Shown here piece by piece: positions 8,121-17,136 of a stretch of DNA of 64,000 nucleotides. The position numbers were made by a program, and so were the translations under genes. The stretch lies in contig CAZGHI010000002.1 in the NCBI GenBank assembly GCA_964525565.1, forward strand, positions 57,505 to 121,504, written 5' to 3'. The DNA is from OLB6 sp964525565 (lineage in GTDB: Bacteria > Bacteroidota > Ignavibacteria > Kapaibacteriales > Kapaibacteriaceae). Every line of letters begins with the position of its first letter. The first letter of the stretch is position 1. The notes under the pieces are model-generated. The model did not search any database. It was given only the letters and a program-made list of their open reading frames with translations, and was not told the DNA's origin.

Positions 8121-8849
8121 ATGGAAACAACCGCATTCACTTTTGATGCCAGCACTCCAATTGGTCTGATTGCAAGAAACATTCCTGTAACGACAAGAGT
8201 TTTTGAAAAGTATCACATTGATTATTGCTGTGGCGGTAAACAATCGCTCCTTGCGGCATGTGAGCATCTGTCTCTTAATCAAGCCCAATTACTAACTGAA
8301 CTTGAACATGCACGAGAATCTACAATGGCTATGCAAGAGTCGTTTGCTTCTTTTACTATACCACAAATGGTACAAACCATTGTTGATACTCACCATCGTT
8401 TTACAAAGGAAGAACTTCCACTTCTTGTCCGACTAGCAGAAAAAGTTGCCAATGCACATGGTGAACGAGATTTCCGATTAAAGGAAGTATTGCTAAGTAC
8501 ACTGCGGCTTGCAACTGAAATGGGTGAGCACATGCAAAAGGAAGAAAGCATTCTTTTTCCCATGCTTATGAATCTTGATATGGCTCCGCAATACGAAACC
8601 ATATCACGACCACAAATTGCCCAGATAATTGAACGTATGGAGTTTGAACACCAACAAACAGGCAACGAACTAGAGTTTATCCGCCATACTACCGAAAACT
8701 ACAAGGTTCCAGACTGGGCGTGTACGTCTTACCGCGCTCTATTCTACCGACTGGAACAACTGGAAGCTGATGTGCATGAACACATTCATAAAGAAAACAA
8801 TATCCTATTTCCTGCAGCCATTGAACGTGAGCGTCAACCACATAGATGA
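8121..8849 (+). CDS. ric: Iron-sulfur cluster repair di-iron protein (RIC/ScdA/YtfE)
   Basis: A 242-residue protein combining an N-terminal ScdA/DUF542 domain (FEKYHIDYCCGGKQSL, with the paired Cys) and a C-terminal haemerythrin-like di-iron domain. That domain carries His/Glu ligand motifs DTHHRFTKEELP, EMGEHMQKEE, EFEHQQTG and DVHEHIHKEN. RIC proteins restore Fe-S clusters damaged by nitric oxide or oxidants. I chose the ATG at 8121; a TTG at 8106 in the same frame would add five residues. Upstream lies an A-rich spacer with a small inverted repeat (GATAA...TTATC around 8052-8070), and no recognisable NsrR or FNR site. The stop overlaps the start of nadA by four bases, which couples a cluster-repair protein to an oxygen-labile [4Fe-4S] enzyme. 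Confidence 0.92.
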   Translation: METTAFTFDASTPIGLIARNIPVTTRVFEKYHIDYCCGGKQSLLAACEHLSLNQAQLLTELEHARESTMAMQESFASFTIPQMVQTIVDTHHRFTKEELPLLVRLAEKVANAHGERDFRLKEVLLSTLRLATEMGEHMQKEESILFPMLMNLDMAPQYETISRPQIAQIIERMEFEHQQTGNELEFIRHTTENYKVPDWACTSYRALFYRLEQLEADVHEHIHKENNILFPAAIERERQPHR

Positions 8850-9772
8850 ACGCTTTAGCGCACATTGCACGGCATAAACAACATAACAGAGTTGTCATTC
8901 TTGCCCACTACTACCAAAGCAAAGAAGTAAAACTTGCTGCAGATTTTGTGGGTGATAGCCTGGCGATGGCACACTATGCTGCCGATACTACAGCACCTAC
9001 AATAGTAGTGGCAGCCGTACGATTCATGGCTGAAACAGTAGCATTACTTCAACCCGATGCCGAGGTGCTTCTTCCAGAGTCAACAGCCGGATGCTCTCTT
9101 GCTGATAACTGCAATCCGGATGCATTTCGTGCCTTTGTTAGTCGTTACCCCAACCACGTGATTGTAACCTATATCAATAGTCCGGTTGAAGTAAAGGCGT
9201 TAAGTGATGTGATCTGTACTTCTGCTAATGCAATAAAAGTCATCGAAAACATACCAAAACATAAACCAATTGTGTTTGCCCCGGATAAACATCTCGGTGC
9301 CTGGTTAATGCAAAAAACCGGTCGGAGTATGGTTCTTTGGGATGCTGAATGTGAAGTTCATGCAGACTTGTCTTTTCAAAACCTGCAGCGACTGAAGAAG
9401 GCTTTTCCAACGGCTCAGGTGCTGGCTCACCCGGAGTGTCATTCCCGTGTTCTGGAAACTGCAGATGTAATTGGTTCTACGTCGAAACTCCTGGAAACTG
9501 TGCGTTGCAACCCAACGGGAGTTTACATTATTGCCACTGAAGCCGGAATCAAGGACGAAATGCAACAAGCAGCGCCGAATGCCAAACTGATACCGCTTGC
9601 GCAGAATACTCCAAATGCCTGTGCCTGCGGCGAATGTACGTATATGAAGCGGACAACGCTTGAATCTATTAAACGATCTCTTGAACAAAAGCACGAACGG
9701 ATTACGATAAACGTCAGTACACAATACAAGGCTAAGGAAGCGCTTCAGCGTATGCTCAAATTGAGTGTTTAA
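8846..9772 (+). CDS. nadA: Quinolinate synthase A
   Basis: A 308-residue NadA. It condenses iminoaspartate with dihydroxyacetone phosphate to quinolinate for de novo NAD synthesis, and contains one [4Fe-4S] cluster. Candidate cluster Cys residues are Cys83 in TAGCSLAD, Cys198 in HPECHSRV, and one of the C-terminal group CACGEC at 259-264. Other family blocks are LAHYYQ, DFVGDSL, and CTSANA. The start overlaps the ric stop by four bases (ATGA). nadB and nadC are not adjacent, so NadA here is separated from its iminoaspartate supplier. The neighbouring ric gene suggests maintenance of the NadA cluster is important; that is inference from the overlap. Confidence 0.95.
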   Translation: MNALAHIARHKQHNRVVILAHYYQSKEVKLAADFVGDSLAMAHYAADTTAPTIVVAAVRFMAETVALLQPDAEVLLPESTAGCSLADNCNPDAFRAFVSRYPNHVIVTYINSPVEVKALSDVICTSANAIKVIENIPKHKPIVFAPDKHLGAWLMQKTGRSMVLWDAECEVHADLSFQNLQRLKKAFPTAQVLAHPECHSRVLETADVIGSTSKLLETVRCNPTGVYIIATEAGIKDEMQQAAPNAKLIPLAQNTPNACACGECTYMKRTTLESIKRSLEQKHERITINVSTQYKAKEALQRMLKLSV

Positions 9773-9831
9773 GGTTTCCGTAGTTTTGTGAAGAATCAAC
9801 ACGTTCACAGTATTACAAGGTTTTACGCCGT

Positions 9832-10155
9832 ATGGCACACCCTATTCATCTCACTGACGATTCCTTTTCGGGCACCATATCATCCGGTAAAGTTGTTCTT
9901 GTTGACTTTTGGGCAGCATGGTGCGGTCCGTGCAGAGCAATTGCTCCTATTATTGACGATTTAGCCAGCGAGTACGATGGTCGTGCAGTAATTGCAAAGA
10001 TGGATGTTGACAATAATCCGCGTGTGCCTATGGAGTACGGCATTCGCAGTATTCCAGCCCTTCTGATTTTTAAGGGTGGACGTGTTGTTGACACTATTGT
10101 TGGTGCGGTTCCAAAGAACTACATAACAGATCGTTTGGAAGCACAGCTTAATTGA
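9832..10155 (+). CDS. trxA: Thioredoxin
   Basis: A 107-residue cytoplasmic thioredoxin with the classical active site WCGPC (Cys31 and Cys34) preceded by VDFWAAW. The cis-Pro segment RSIPALLIFKGG is also typical. There is no signal peptide. It reduces disulfides in targets such as ribonucleotide reductase using electrons from thioredoxin reductase. It lies 59 bases after nadA and 37 bases before the pterin dehydratase gene, all on the same strand, so a joint transcript is possible. Confidence 0.95.
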   Translation: MAHPIHLTDDSFSGTISSGKVVLVDFWAAWCGPCRAIAPIIDDLASEYDGRAVIAKMDVDNNPRVPMEYGIRSIPALLIFKGGRVVDTIVGAVPKNYITDRLEAQLN

Positions 10156-10192
10156 TTCGCTGGCATAGCCCCTTTCCAGCTTCATACTATCT

Positions 10193-10492
10193 ATGGCACG
10201 TCCGGCACTCTTACCTGNNNNNNNNNNTCTACACGATGTTCCGCTTTGGCGTAAAGAAGGTAATTCCATTGTTCGGGATATATCCACATCAGACTTTGCT
10301 GCTGCCATAGGTTTGGTTAACGCAATTGCTTTACTGGCCGAGAAGGCAGACCACCATCCCGACTTGCTGATTTATGGCTGGAATAAGGTGCGCATCACGT
10401 TAAGCACTCACGACCAGGGAGGCTTAACAATTCTGGATATTCGTCTTGCTAAACAAATTGATTCACTATCGCTTAATACGGTGACGCCATGA
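10193..10492 (+). CDS. Pterin-4a-carbinolamine dehydratase (contains assembly gap)
   Basis: A PCD/DCoH-family protein. The start MARPALLP is typical. After the gap come LHDVPLW, ALLAEKADHHPDLLIYGW with the catalytic paired His, and VRITLSTHDQGGLT, which together are the family core. The enzyme dehydrates 4a-hydroxytetrahydropterin, usually after aromatic amino acid hydroxylation; no hydroxylase gene is visible nearby, so its role here is unclear. Ten N at 10218-10227 fall just after residue 8. Compared with usual family spacing the N-terminus appears short by several residues, so the gap probably hides more than ten bases. The stop overlaps the start of eno by four bases. Confidence 0.85.
   Translation: MARPALLPXXXXLHDVPLWRKEGNSIVRDISTSDFAAAIGLVNAIALLAEKADHHPDLLIYGWNKVRITLSTHDQGGLTILDIRLAKQIDSLSLNTVTP
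10218..10227. other. Assembly gap (10 N)
   Basis: A run of ten N inside the pterin dehydratase gene. The true length is unknown; the frame continues across it as drawn. Confidence 0.95.
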
Positions 10493-11766
10493 GCCTTATT
10501 GAAACCATCAGCGCACGTGAAGTGATTGATTCACGCGGGAATCCAACGGTAGAAGTAGATGTTGTACTGGAAGGCGGATTCATTGGTCGGGCCATGGTTC
10601 CATCGGGTGCAAGTACCGGCGAGAATGAAGCTGTTGAACTACGTGATGGCGATGCTGCACGATACGGTGGAAAGGGAGTGCTTCGCGCTATAGAACATGT
10701 TGAAACGGAAATAGCTGAAGCCATTGTAGGCATGGATGCAGCCGATCAGCGCCAGATAGATAGAATTCTCATTGATCTCGATGGCACAACGAATAAATCA
10801 CGGCTTGGCGCAAACGCAATGCTGGGTGCTTCGTTGGCCGTTGCCCGAGCAGCAGCGGAGTACCACGGATTACCACTGTTTAGATACATCGGCGGAGTAC
10901 GAGCGAGTCTGTTGCCAACACCGATGATGAATATTCTCAACGGTGGACGCCACGCCGACAATAATGTGGACATACAAGAGTTCATGATTATGCCAGTCGG
11001 TGCAGATACATACTCCGAAGCTCTTCGTTCCGGAGTCGAAGTGTATCATGCACTGAAGGCAGTGTTAAAAGCCGCCGGACTGTCAACGTCCATAGGTGAT
11101 GAAGGGGGCTTTGCACCATCGTTAAAGAGCAATGAAGAAGCACTCGACCTTATACTGAAAGCAATCGAACAAGCGGGATACGTACCAGGTGAAGATATCG
11201 TACTCGCATTAGATGTTGCTGCCAGTGAAATGTGGCGTAACGGTAGCTATGAGATGTACAAAAGCACCAAGGAGCATAAGTCTGCTGCTGAACTCACAGA
11301 CTGGTACCTATCTCTGTGCAGTAAGTATCCCATTGTTTCAATCGAAGATGGATTGGGAGAATCAGATTGGGAGAACTGGAAGGATCACACAACAAAACTG
11401 GGTGAAAACATCCAAGTGGTGGGCGACGATCTCTTCGTTACCAATGTTGACTTTCTTGCACGTGGCATTGCCGATGGTGTTGCAAACAGCATTCTCATCA
11501 AAGTAAATCAGATTGGTACGCTATCGGAAACCATTGATGCCGTAAACCTGGCGCAGCGATTTGGATATAGCACTGTTATGAGCCATCGCTCCGGTGAAAC
11601 CGAAGACTCGTTTATTGCCGACCTTGCCGTGGCACTCTCTACCGGACAGATTAAAACCGGAGCCCCGTGCCGTAGCGATAGAGTTGCCAAATACAACCAG
11701 CTATTACGTATCGAAGAAATGCTCGGAGCCGATGCAGAATATGCAGGCGAGAGTACAATAGCATAG
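10489..11766 (+). CDS. eno: Enolase
   Basis: A 425-residue enolase that interconverts 2-phosphoglycerate and phosphoenolpyruvate. Family blocks run the whole length: SAREVIDSRGNPTVEV at the start, the flexible loop VPSGASTGENEA, LPTPMMNILNGG, the metal ligands in LALDVAASE, SIEDGLGESDW and VGDDLFVTN, and the C-terminal SHRSGETEDSFIADLAV with its catalytic His. Length is standard. The start overlaps the pterin dehydratase stop by four bases. A small ACCGGA...TCCGGT hairpin lies just after the stop, but without a T tract. Confidence 0.98.
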   Translation: MSLIETISAREVIDSRGNPTVEVDVVLEGGFIGRAMVPSGASTGENEAVELRDGDAARYGGKGVLRAIEHVETEIAEAIVGMDAADQRQIDRILIDLDGTTNKSRLGANAMLGASLAVARAAAEYHGLPLFRYIGGVRASLLPTPMMNILNGGRHADNNVDIQEFMIMPVGADTYSEALRSGVEVYHALKAVLKAAGLSTSIGDEGGFAPSLKSNEEALDLILKAIEQAGYVPGEDIVLALDVAASEMWRNGSYEMYKSTKEHKSAAELTDWYLSLCSKYPIVSIEDGLGESDWENWKDHTTKLGENIQVVGDDLFVTNVDFLARGIADGVANSILIKVNQIGTLSETIDAVNLAQRFGYSTVMSHRSGETEDSFIADLAVALSTGQIKTGAPCRSDRVAKYNQLLRIEEMLGADAEYAGESTIA

Positions 11767-12094
11767 CAGACCGGACATTTTCCGGTGAGTATGCTGACGG
11801 TTTAATTGCCTATCCCGAACAACAGGCATCTGAAACCACACGAAAAGCACAGAGCGATTACGGGTTCAGCTCTTCACCGTTGCATACTATTTGGGAACCA
11901 AGAGGTTTTCGCGTTGATCTGAGCTGTAGGCTTGATACCGACAGTAATAGCAAAATGCCGAAGTTGTTTGTTTAAAGTTACATCCTTTGCTAGAGGACGT
12001 TCGAAACGTCAACAGTAGAGTGGATGCCACTTTGCACATTGTGCGACCGTCTTCACATCGGCTTCTCGTAATTTGCATACTGCTTTAACAATCA
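11767..12094. other. Intergenic region without a supported gene
   Basis: A 328-base gap between eno and the phosphoglucomutase gene. It begins with a six-pair hairpin (11770-11786, ACCGGA / TCCGGT, no T tract) that may weakly end the eno transcript. An open frame of about 69 codons runs from 11766 to 11975 but has no start codon. Nothing else is recognisable; promoter sequences for the downstream gene are expected here. Confidence 0.6.
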
Positions 12095-13519
12095 ATGGAA
12101 TCAATGATTATGCCTGCAATCTCGTTTGGTACTGACGGCTGGCGAGGTCTAATTGCTCGTGACTTCACATTCGACAATCTCAGTCTTGTGGCTCATGCCA
12201 CTGCCCGCTACGTAAAGTCTATTCAGCGAGATGGAGCTAGTGTAGTTGTTGGTTACGATACCCGTTTTCTTTCAGCAGAGTTTGCTGAGGAAACTGCCCG
12301 CATTATTGCGGCATATGGAATAACCGTGTATCTGACTGACACAATTAGCTCTACACCACAGGTAAGCTTTCATACAAAAGCTAAAAAGGCCCAATTGGGA
12401 GTTGTAATTACGGCAAGCCACAATCCTCCGCAATACAATGGCTTTAAGCTGAAAGCAAGTTTCGGAGGTCCTGCCGTTCCAGAGCAGATTGCCAGGGTTG
12501 AAAAGGAACTGGCTGCACTAAACGGTAAGATTCCAAAGCTGAAAATCCCGTCGCTCTCAGAAGCTGTTGCAGCACGCACAATTCGGCTGTTCGATGCAAA
12601 AGAGTCGTATGTCCGATACTTACAAAAGAAAATTGATTTGCAAGCAATTAGGAAGAGTGGTCTTAAAGTTGTTTACGATCCGATGCATGGAGCCGGTATC
12701 AACTTCATGCATTCGTTACTTCCTGACGTCTTCGAAATTCACGGCTGGCACAATCCAGGTTTTGGCGAAGTAGATCATCCTGAGCCTATTGCCGAGTGCC
12801 TTGAACCGTTAATGCGTACGGTAAAGAGCCAGAAGGCTGATATCGGAATCGCTACCGATGGCGATGCCGACAGATTAGGACTTGTAGATGGTAACGGCGC
12901 ATACGTCGATCCCCATCGCGTATTTATGCTTATCATGGACTATCTATACAACGAAAAGAAGCGCCGTGGTGCAGTGGTGAAAACGGTGTCTCTTACCTCT
13001 ATGGTTAACAAGTTCTGTGAACGCCACAACCTGGATCTGATAGAAACCCCTGTTGGCTTTAAACATGTTGCCAAGTTGATGAACGAAAGGAAGGTGCTGA
13101 TAGGGGGCGAAGAAAGCGGAGGTCTTGGTACAAGTCTGCATATCCCGGAACGCGACGGGATATTCAACGGTTTGCTTATCCTTGAGATGGTTGCCGTTCG
13201 GAATAAATCGCTAAAACAACTGTGCAGCGAACTCGATGAAGAATTCGGGCCACATCGCTACAGACGGCGCGATGTTCGAGTAACGGAAGCACACAAGAAG
13301 GCAGTGCTGGCAGCTTGTGCAAAACGGCCGCTGAAGATTGGCAGGTATAATGTGCTTGCTATTGATGATCGTGACGGGTTTAAGTTCACGGTGGATGCAG
13401 GTGCCTGGTTACTCATCCGAGCCTCTGGAACAGAGCCACTGTTACGGTTCTATGCTGAAGCAACAACTCTAGCTAAGGTAGATGAACTTTTAGAAGAGGG
13501 TTTACAATTGGGGCAATAG
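12095..13519 (+). CDS. Phosphoglucomutase/phosphomannomutase family protein
   Basis: A 474-residue alpha-D-phosphohexomutase with four-domain organisation. The N-terminal FGTDGWRG is typical. The active phosphoserine loop TASHNP is near residue 108, the Mg2+ loop DGDADR near 256, the sugar-binding loop GGEESGG near 337, and the phosphate-binding RASGTEPLLR near the C-terminus. The enzyme moves phosphate between C1 and C6 of glucose, mannose or glucosamine; sequence alone does not settle which, and the GEESGG loop fits glucose/mannose better than GlmM. In-frame ATGs at 12104 and 12110 are alternative starts. The following gene, rfbC, uses dTDP-sugars that derive from glucose 1-phosphate, so a supply role is plausible. 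Confidence 0.88.
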   Translation: MESMIMPAISFGTDGWRGLIARDFTFDNLSLVAHATARYVKSIQRDGASVVVGYDTRFLSAEFAEETARIIAAYGITVYLTDTISSTPQVSFHTKAKKAQLGVVITASHNPPQYNGFKLKASFGGPAVPEQIARVEKELAALNGKIPKLKIPSLSEAVAARTIRLFDAKESYVRYLQKKIDLQAIRKSGLKVVYDPMHGAGINFMHSLLPDVFEIHGWHNPGFGEVDHPEPIAECLEPLMRTVKSQKADIGIATDGDADRLGLVDGNGAYVDPHRVFMLIMDYLYNEKKRRGAVVKTVSLTSMVNKFCERHNLDLIETPVGFKHVAKLMNERKVLIGGEESGGLGTSLHIPERDGIFNGLLILEMVAVRNKSLKQLCSELDEEFGPHRYRRRDVRVTEAHKKAVLAACAKRPLKIGRYNVLAIDDRDGFKFTVDAGAWLLIRASGTEPLLRFYAEATTLAKVDELLEEGLQLGQ

Positions 13520-13550
13520 CCCTACTGTAGCCCGTAAACGCATCGGTACC

Positions 13551-14123
13551 ATGGCACTACACTTAGTCTCAGAACATTTGAACGGTATCCAACTGCTTTC
13601 ATGCCATCCAATACCGGATCACAGAGGTCTGTTTGTGGAGTTGTATAGGACAGATGAATTGAAGAGACACAGTATTCCCACTGATTTTGCTCAGGAGAAT
13701 GTTTCGGTGAGCAAACGTGATGTAGTGCGTGGACTACACATGCAACATGGACAGGGAAAACTTCTTACAGTGATGTGGGGTAGAGTTCAGTTTGTAGAAC
13801 TAGACGTTCGCTTGAATTCACCAACGTTTGGCGAGCATTTTACCACTGTCATTGTTAGTGAGGAACCTAAGCTATTGTGGGTTCCACCGGGATTTGCGAA
13901 CGGATTCTGCGTTTTATCCGATGAAGCTGTTGTTGCATACAAATGCACAGAAGTTTATAATTCCGCACTCGAGGTTGCAATTCATCCCTTCGACCCATCA
14001 TTACACATTCAGTGGAGTGTGGCCGATGCCGTGATGAGTAGCCGAGACAAGTCGGCTCCATACCTTCACCAGATAAGCCTTCATCCTGAAAACAATGCCG
14101 ACAACACTTCTGAGCGTGGCTGA
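13551..14123 (+). CDS. rfbC: dTDP-4-dehydrorhamnose 3,5-epimerase (RmlC)
   Basis: A 190-residue cupin epimerase that acts on dTDP-4-keto-6-deoxyglucose in dTDP-L-rhamnose synthesis. The family pattern is complete: DHRGLFVELY, FAQENVSVSKRDVVRGLHMQ with the catalytic His63, GKLLTVMWGRVQFVELDVR, and WVPPGFANGFCVLS with the YKCTEVYN block holding the catalytic Tyr region. It lies 31 bases after the hexomutase gene. rmlA and rmlB are absent from the window; a RmlD-like gene is at 4816-5718. The last 43 bases overlap the convergent pdxB gene. Confidence 0.93.
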   Translation: MALHLVSEHLNGIQLLSCHPIPDHRGLFVELYRTDELKRHSIPTDFAQENVSVSKRDVVRGLHMQHGQGKLLTVMWGRVQFVELDVRLNSPTFGEHFTTVIVSEEPKLLWVPPGFANGFCVLSDEAVVAYKCTEVYNSALEVAIHPFDPSLHIQWSVADAVMSSRDKSAPYLHQISLHPENNADNTSERG

Positions 14124-15103
14124 TACGACGTTCTCAGTGCATCGAACTGAGCTGGTGTTGGCTGTTTTGAGTATTCCTTTCGAAACCACAGGCTTTCGAG
14201 ATAGACAGGACGGAGATCTGACTCGCTCTGGAGTAGCGCCTCGGTGGATGGCCTGTTAATGGACATTGTCTTATTCACAACAGGTTCTGCCCCACCACGC
14301 CAGCGAATGAAGGCATCCACAATCATGCGTCCACCTGATTCTTTCGCTTGTTTACTATAACCTGCAATGTGCGGCGAAATGTACGGTATGTGCCTGAGTA
14401 CTTCGGAGCTTATGACGGGCTCTCCATCGAAAACATCAAGCACAGCTCGAAGGCGACCTTCTGCACATCGTATGGCAAGTTCCCGATCTGCAACAACGCC
14501 ACCACGCGACGTATTGATAACCAAAGCATCATGAGGCAGTACGTTAAGTTCCTTCGCCGAAATCAAATGGCGAGTGGGATGCAGACCATTGTTTGTGTAA
14601 GGAACATGGAGTGTAACAACCTGACTGGACGTGATCAGTGTGTTTAGGTCCTGTTTTGTGTGGCCATACTTGGGAGGATCATACACGACAACGTTGTAAC
14701 CACATGTAGCAAGTGCAGCCTGCAATCGTGAACCGATGTTTCCATGCCCTATTATACACACTTGGCAGTGTCGCTCGGGTTGGAGAATACGAATCCATGC
14801 ATATACATATTCAGCAACAGCCCATGCATTGCTTGCCGGAGCATGGGCGAACGTAATATTTCGACTGTGTAGATAGTTGGTATCGACGTGATCGATGCCC
14901 GCAGTTGCCGACCCAACAAAGCCAATCTTGGTATTGTTCAGCAACTGTGCATCAACAGCAACAGTTGAGCGAACAAACAAAGCAGTTGCACCGTGTAACC
15001 GAAGATCACTATTCGAGAGAGTGCGACCGGAAAAAAAACGGAATGGACCTAACGCAGACAACACCTCGTCCGGAATTGTTATCTGTTTGTCCACAAAGAT
15101 CAT
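14081..15103 (-). CDS. pdxB: Erythronate-4-phosphate dehydrogenase (PdxB)
   Basis: A 340-residue D-isomer-specific 2-hydroxyacid dehydrogenase. The PdxB signature GFVGSATAGIDHVDTNYL and the following FAHAPASNAWAVAEYV separate it from SerA and lactate dehydrogenases. The Rossmann loop is GHGNIGSRLQ; catalytic regions are NTSRGGVVADREL (Arg) and the terminal His in PHIAGYS. PdxB oxidises 4-phosphoerythronate in the DXP-dependent pyridoxal phosphate route. The C-terminal domain is shorter than in E. coli (about 378 residues). Its start overlaps by four bases the end of the preceding T9SS dehydrogenase-like gene, and its 3' end overlaps rfbC by 43 bases. Confidence 0.88.
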   Translation of the reverse strand: MIFVDKQITIPDEVLSALGPFRFFSGRTLSNSDLRLHGATALFVRSTVAVDAQLLNNTKIGFVGSATAGIDHVDTNYLHSRNITFAHAPASNAWAVAEYVYAWIRILQPERHCQVCIIGHGNIGSRLQAALATCGYNVVVYDPPKYGHTKQDLNTLITSSQVVTLHVPYTNNGLHPTRHLISAKELNVLPHDALVINTSRGGVVADRELAIRCAEGRLRAVLDVFDGEPVISSEVLRHIPYISPHIAGYSKQAKESGGRMIVDAFIRWRGGAEPVVNKTMSINRPSTEALLQSESDLRPVYLESLWFRKEYSKQPTPAQFDALRTSYQPRSEVLSALFSG

Positions 15104-17127
15104 GGAGATTCGCGCATCAACAGACTGGTCAAAACCATGTTGTTGCTAACAAAACGTACAACATACATTCCGGGAACAACGGAAGTACCCTGCGATGTGC
15201 GGCCGTCCCAGCGAACTCTGCCCCCCACTGTTTGCGAGGTCCATACGATATTACCAAGGAGATCGCTAATGGTAAGGATGCCATTACTGTGTTCTGGTAT
15301 GTCGAACAGAACAGTTGTACCGAATGGATTGGGAATACAGCGTATTTCATTTACGAGGTTATCCTCTGATACGCTAGTTATTGAGCGGTGAATAATAACG
15401 GTAGCTTTAGGAAGGTGATAACCATCGGAAAAAACCACGACTGATATTGTAACAGTAGAATCAGTAGAAGGCTGCACCTCTATCGTTATCCATGCTGTAT
15501 CTCCTGGTGCAAGCGGACCCGTTTCAACGTTGATAATGTGTACACCGTCGTCGGTGCTGTCGGAGGTGATGGACGCATCAGTAACTTCAATGGTATCAGT
15601 ACCAACATTTACGAATGGAATGCGTACTGTATCCCCTTGTACCGAGGATACGTTTACTTCAGTAGTATCGCTTGCAGGCTCTAACACCCCAATGTTGGTG
15701 TTTCCAACCAGATGAACAGTATATCGAACATCGTTGCTGAAACCAAAGAACACGCGTTGCGTGTACTCGCCCATTTCTGTTGGCTCGAATAATGCCCATG
15801 TACTGTAAGTCTGCCCGGGAACAATTACAATAGGTAGCTGCCATTGAGCAGAACGCAACTCAGTCTGACCCTCAAGATTCCATGCAAAGTGTAATTCTGC
15901 TGAGCCATTACCAATGTTGCTGATGGGAATGCTAAACTCTCGCGGATAGCCCGGCAAGGCCGAAACATGTACTGTGTCTGGGATGATCAGCTCAGGCTCA
16001 GCATTTTCGGGTGTAAGCTGGAGTTCAAGAATTCTATCATCAGATTCCATTGGAAATGGGAATCTGGCATTCGGTTCCCGGTTACTGGTACAAAAGAAAA
16101 TTCGGCCATCGCGCGTGACAGCAAAATCACGAATTCTGCCGGTTGAATAATTCAAGAACCAGCGAGTGTTTTCAATTCCAGTTCCGTCTTCACTCAACTG
16201 GAGTTGCAGTATTGCAGACGACTTTAAAAGCGATTGCAGCAACGAATTCTTGAGCATTGGAAAACGATCGTGGTTGTAGTACACAAGGCCACACGGCGCA
16301 TGGGTGACGGACCCAGTTGACCAAGCTGGCTCAACAACATTTGCAGAATCGCAGTAAGCCAACTCATAGTCTTCATCACACCTACCTTCTACATATGGCC
16401 AACCATAGTTGCGTCCTTTGAGGATAAGGTTTACTTCATCCTCGATTGCAGGACCATGTTCACTTGCCCAAATAGTTCCGTTGGGAAGTTTTGCAAAACC
16501 TTGAACATTGCGATGTCCTTTAGACCAATATGGATTTCCGGGAACCGGATTATCCAATGGAGCAGATCCATCAAGATGAACACGAAGGATCTTCCCAACG
16601 GTAGATTCATCCAGCACTGACCGGTGTGATTCAGGAGAATCGCCGTTGGTTATCCACAACATTCTATCGGAATCTATATGAAGTCTGCATCCCTGGTGGA
16701 TGATAAATGCGGGTTCGTATCGAAATACCTCAACGGGATCTTCAAGAACGCCATTCTTGTACGTGTACCGCTCTACGATGCGATACAAGTGAGCTTCGTT
16801 TCCAAGAACAGTTGCAACAAACACCCATGGTGTGTCTGCAAAGTTCGGGTGTATGGCAAAGCCCAACATGCCGCATTCATTCTGTGAGAACACCTCGCCT
16901 CTCTTGTCTAAGAGTACCTGTTTCTCACCGGTTTCAATATGAATTCGGCTAAGTACGCCAATACGCTCAGTTACCCAAAGCCACCCGTCAGGTCCTTCTT
17001 CAATTTCCCACGGAATTGTTAAACCTTGTGCGACAGTCTTATATGTAAAAGGTTGATAGGAGGTTTGTCCAACAGCAATTTCTAGTGTGCTTACTAGGCT
17101 AATACATAACGCAAATAATTTTAACAT
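15100..17127 (-). CDS. Exported glucose/sorbosone dehydrogenase-like protein with T9SS sorting domain
   Basis: A 675-residue secreted protein. A signal peptide covers about residues 1-20 (ending AVGQ). Residues ~30-400 form a six-bladed propeller of the soluble quinoprotein glucose dehydrogenase (GSDH) type: QGLTIPWEIEEGPDGWLWVTER, GMLGFAIHPNF, the region HRNVQGFAKLPNGTIW followed by SEHGP, and GRNYGWPYVEGRCDE. These proteins bind PQQ and oxidise sugars, but substrate and activity are unknown here. Two Ig-like/ASH-type beta domains follow (around 420-590). The end is a T9SS type A sorting domain (IPNPFGTTVLFDIPE, GNIVW, VPGMYVVRF). The stop overlaps pdxB by four bases, a curious coupling of an exported protein with a cytoplasmic vitamin B6 enzyme. 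Confidence 0.85.
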   Translation of the reverse strand: MLKLFALCISLVSTLEIAVGQTSYQPFTYKTVAQGLTIPWEIEEGPDGWLWVTERIGVLSRIHIETGEKQVLLDKRGEVFSQNECGMLGFAIHPNFADTPWVFVATVLGNEAHLYRIVERYTYKNGVLEDPVEVFRYEPAFIIHQGCRLHIDSDRMLWITNGDSPESHRSVLDESTVGKILRVHLDGSAPLDNPVPGNPYWSKGHRNVQGFAKLPNGTIWASEHGPAIEDEVNLILKGRNYGWPYVEGRCDEDYELAYCDSANVVEPAWSTGSVTHAPCGLVYYNHDRFPMLKNSLLQSLLKSSAILQLQLSEDGTGIENTRWFLNYSTGRIRDFAVTRDGRIFFCTSNREPNARFPFPMESDDRILELQLTPENAEPELIIPDTVHVSALPGYPREFSIPISNIGNGSAELHFAWNLEGQTELRSAQWQLPIVIVPGQTYSTWALFEPTEMGEYTQRVFFGFSNDVRYTVHLVGNTNIGVLEPASDTTEVNVSSVQGDTVRIPFVNVGTDTIEVTDASITSDSTDDGVHIINVETGPLAPGDTAWITIEVQPSTDSTVTISVVVFSDGYHLPKATVIIHRSITSVSEDNLVNEIRCIPNPFGTTVLFDIPEHSNGILTISDLLGNIVWTSQTVGGRVRWDGRTSQGTSVVPGMYVVRFVSNNMVLTSLLMRESP

Positions 17128-17136
17128 CTGTGTTCC

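Noticed and set aside
11766..11975. Open frame of about 69 codons after eno
   Set aside because: No ATG, GTG or TTG in a suitable place, and no recognisable similarity.
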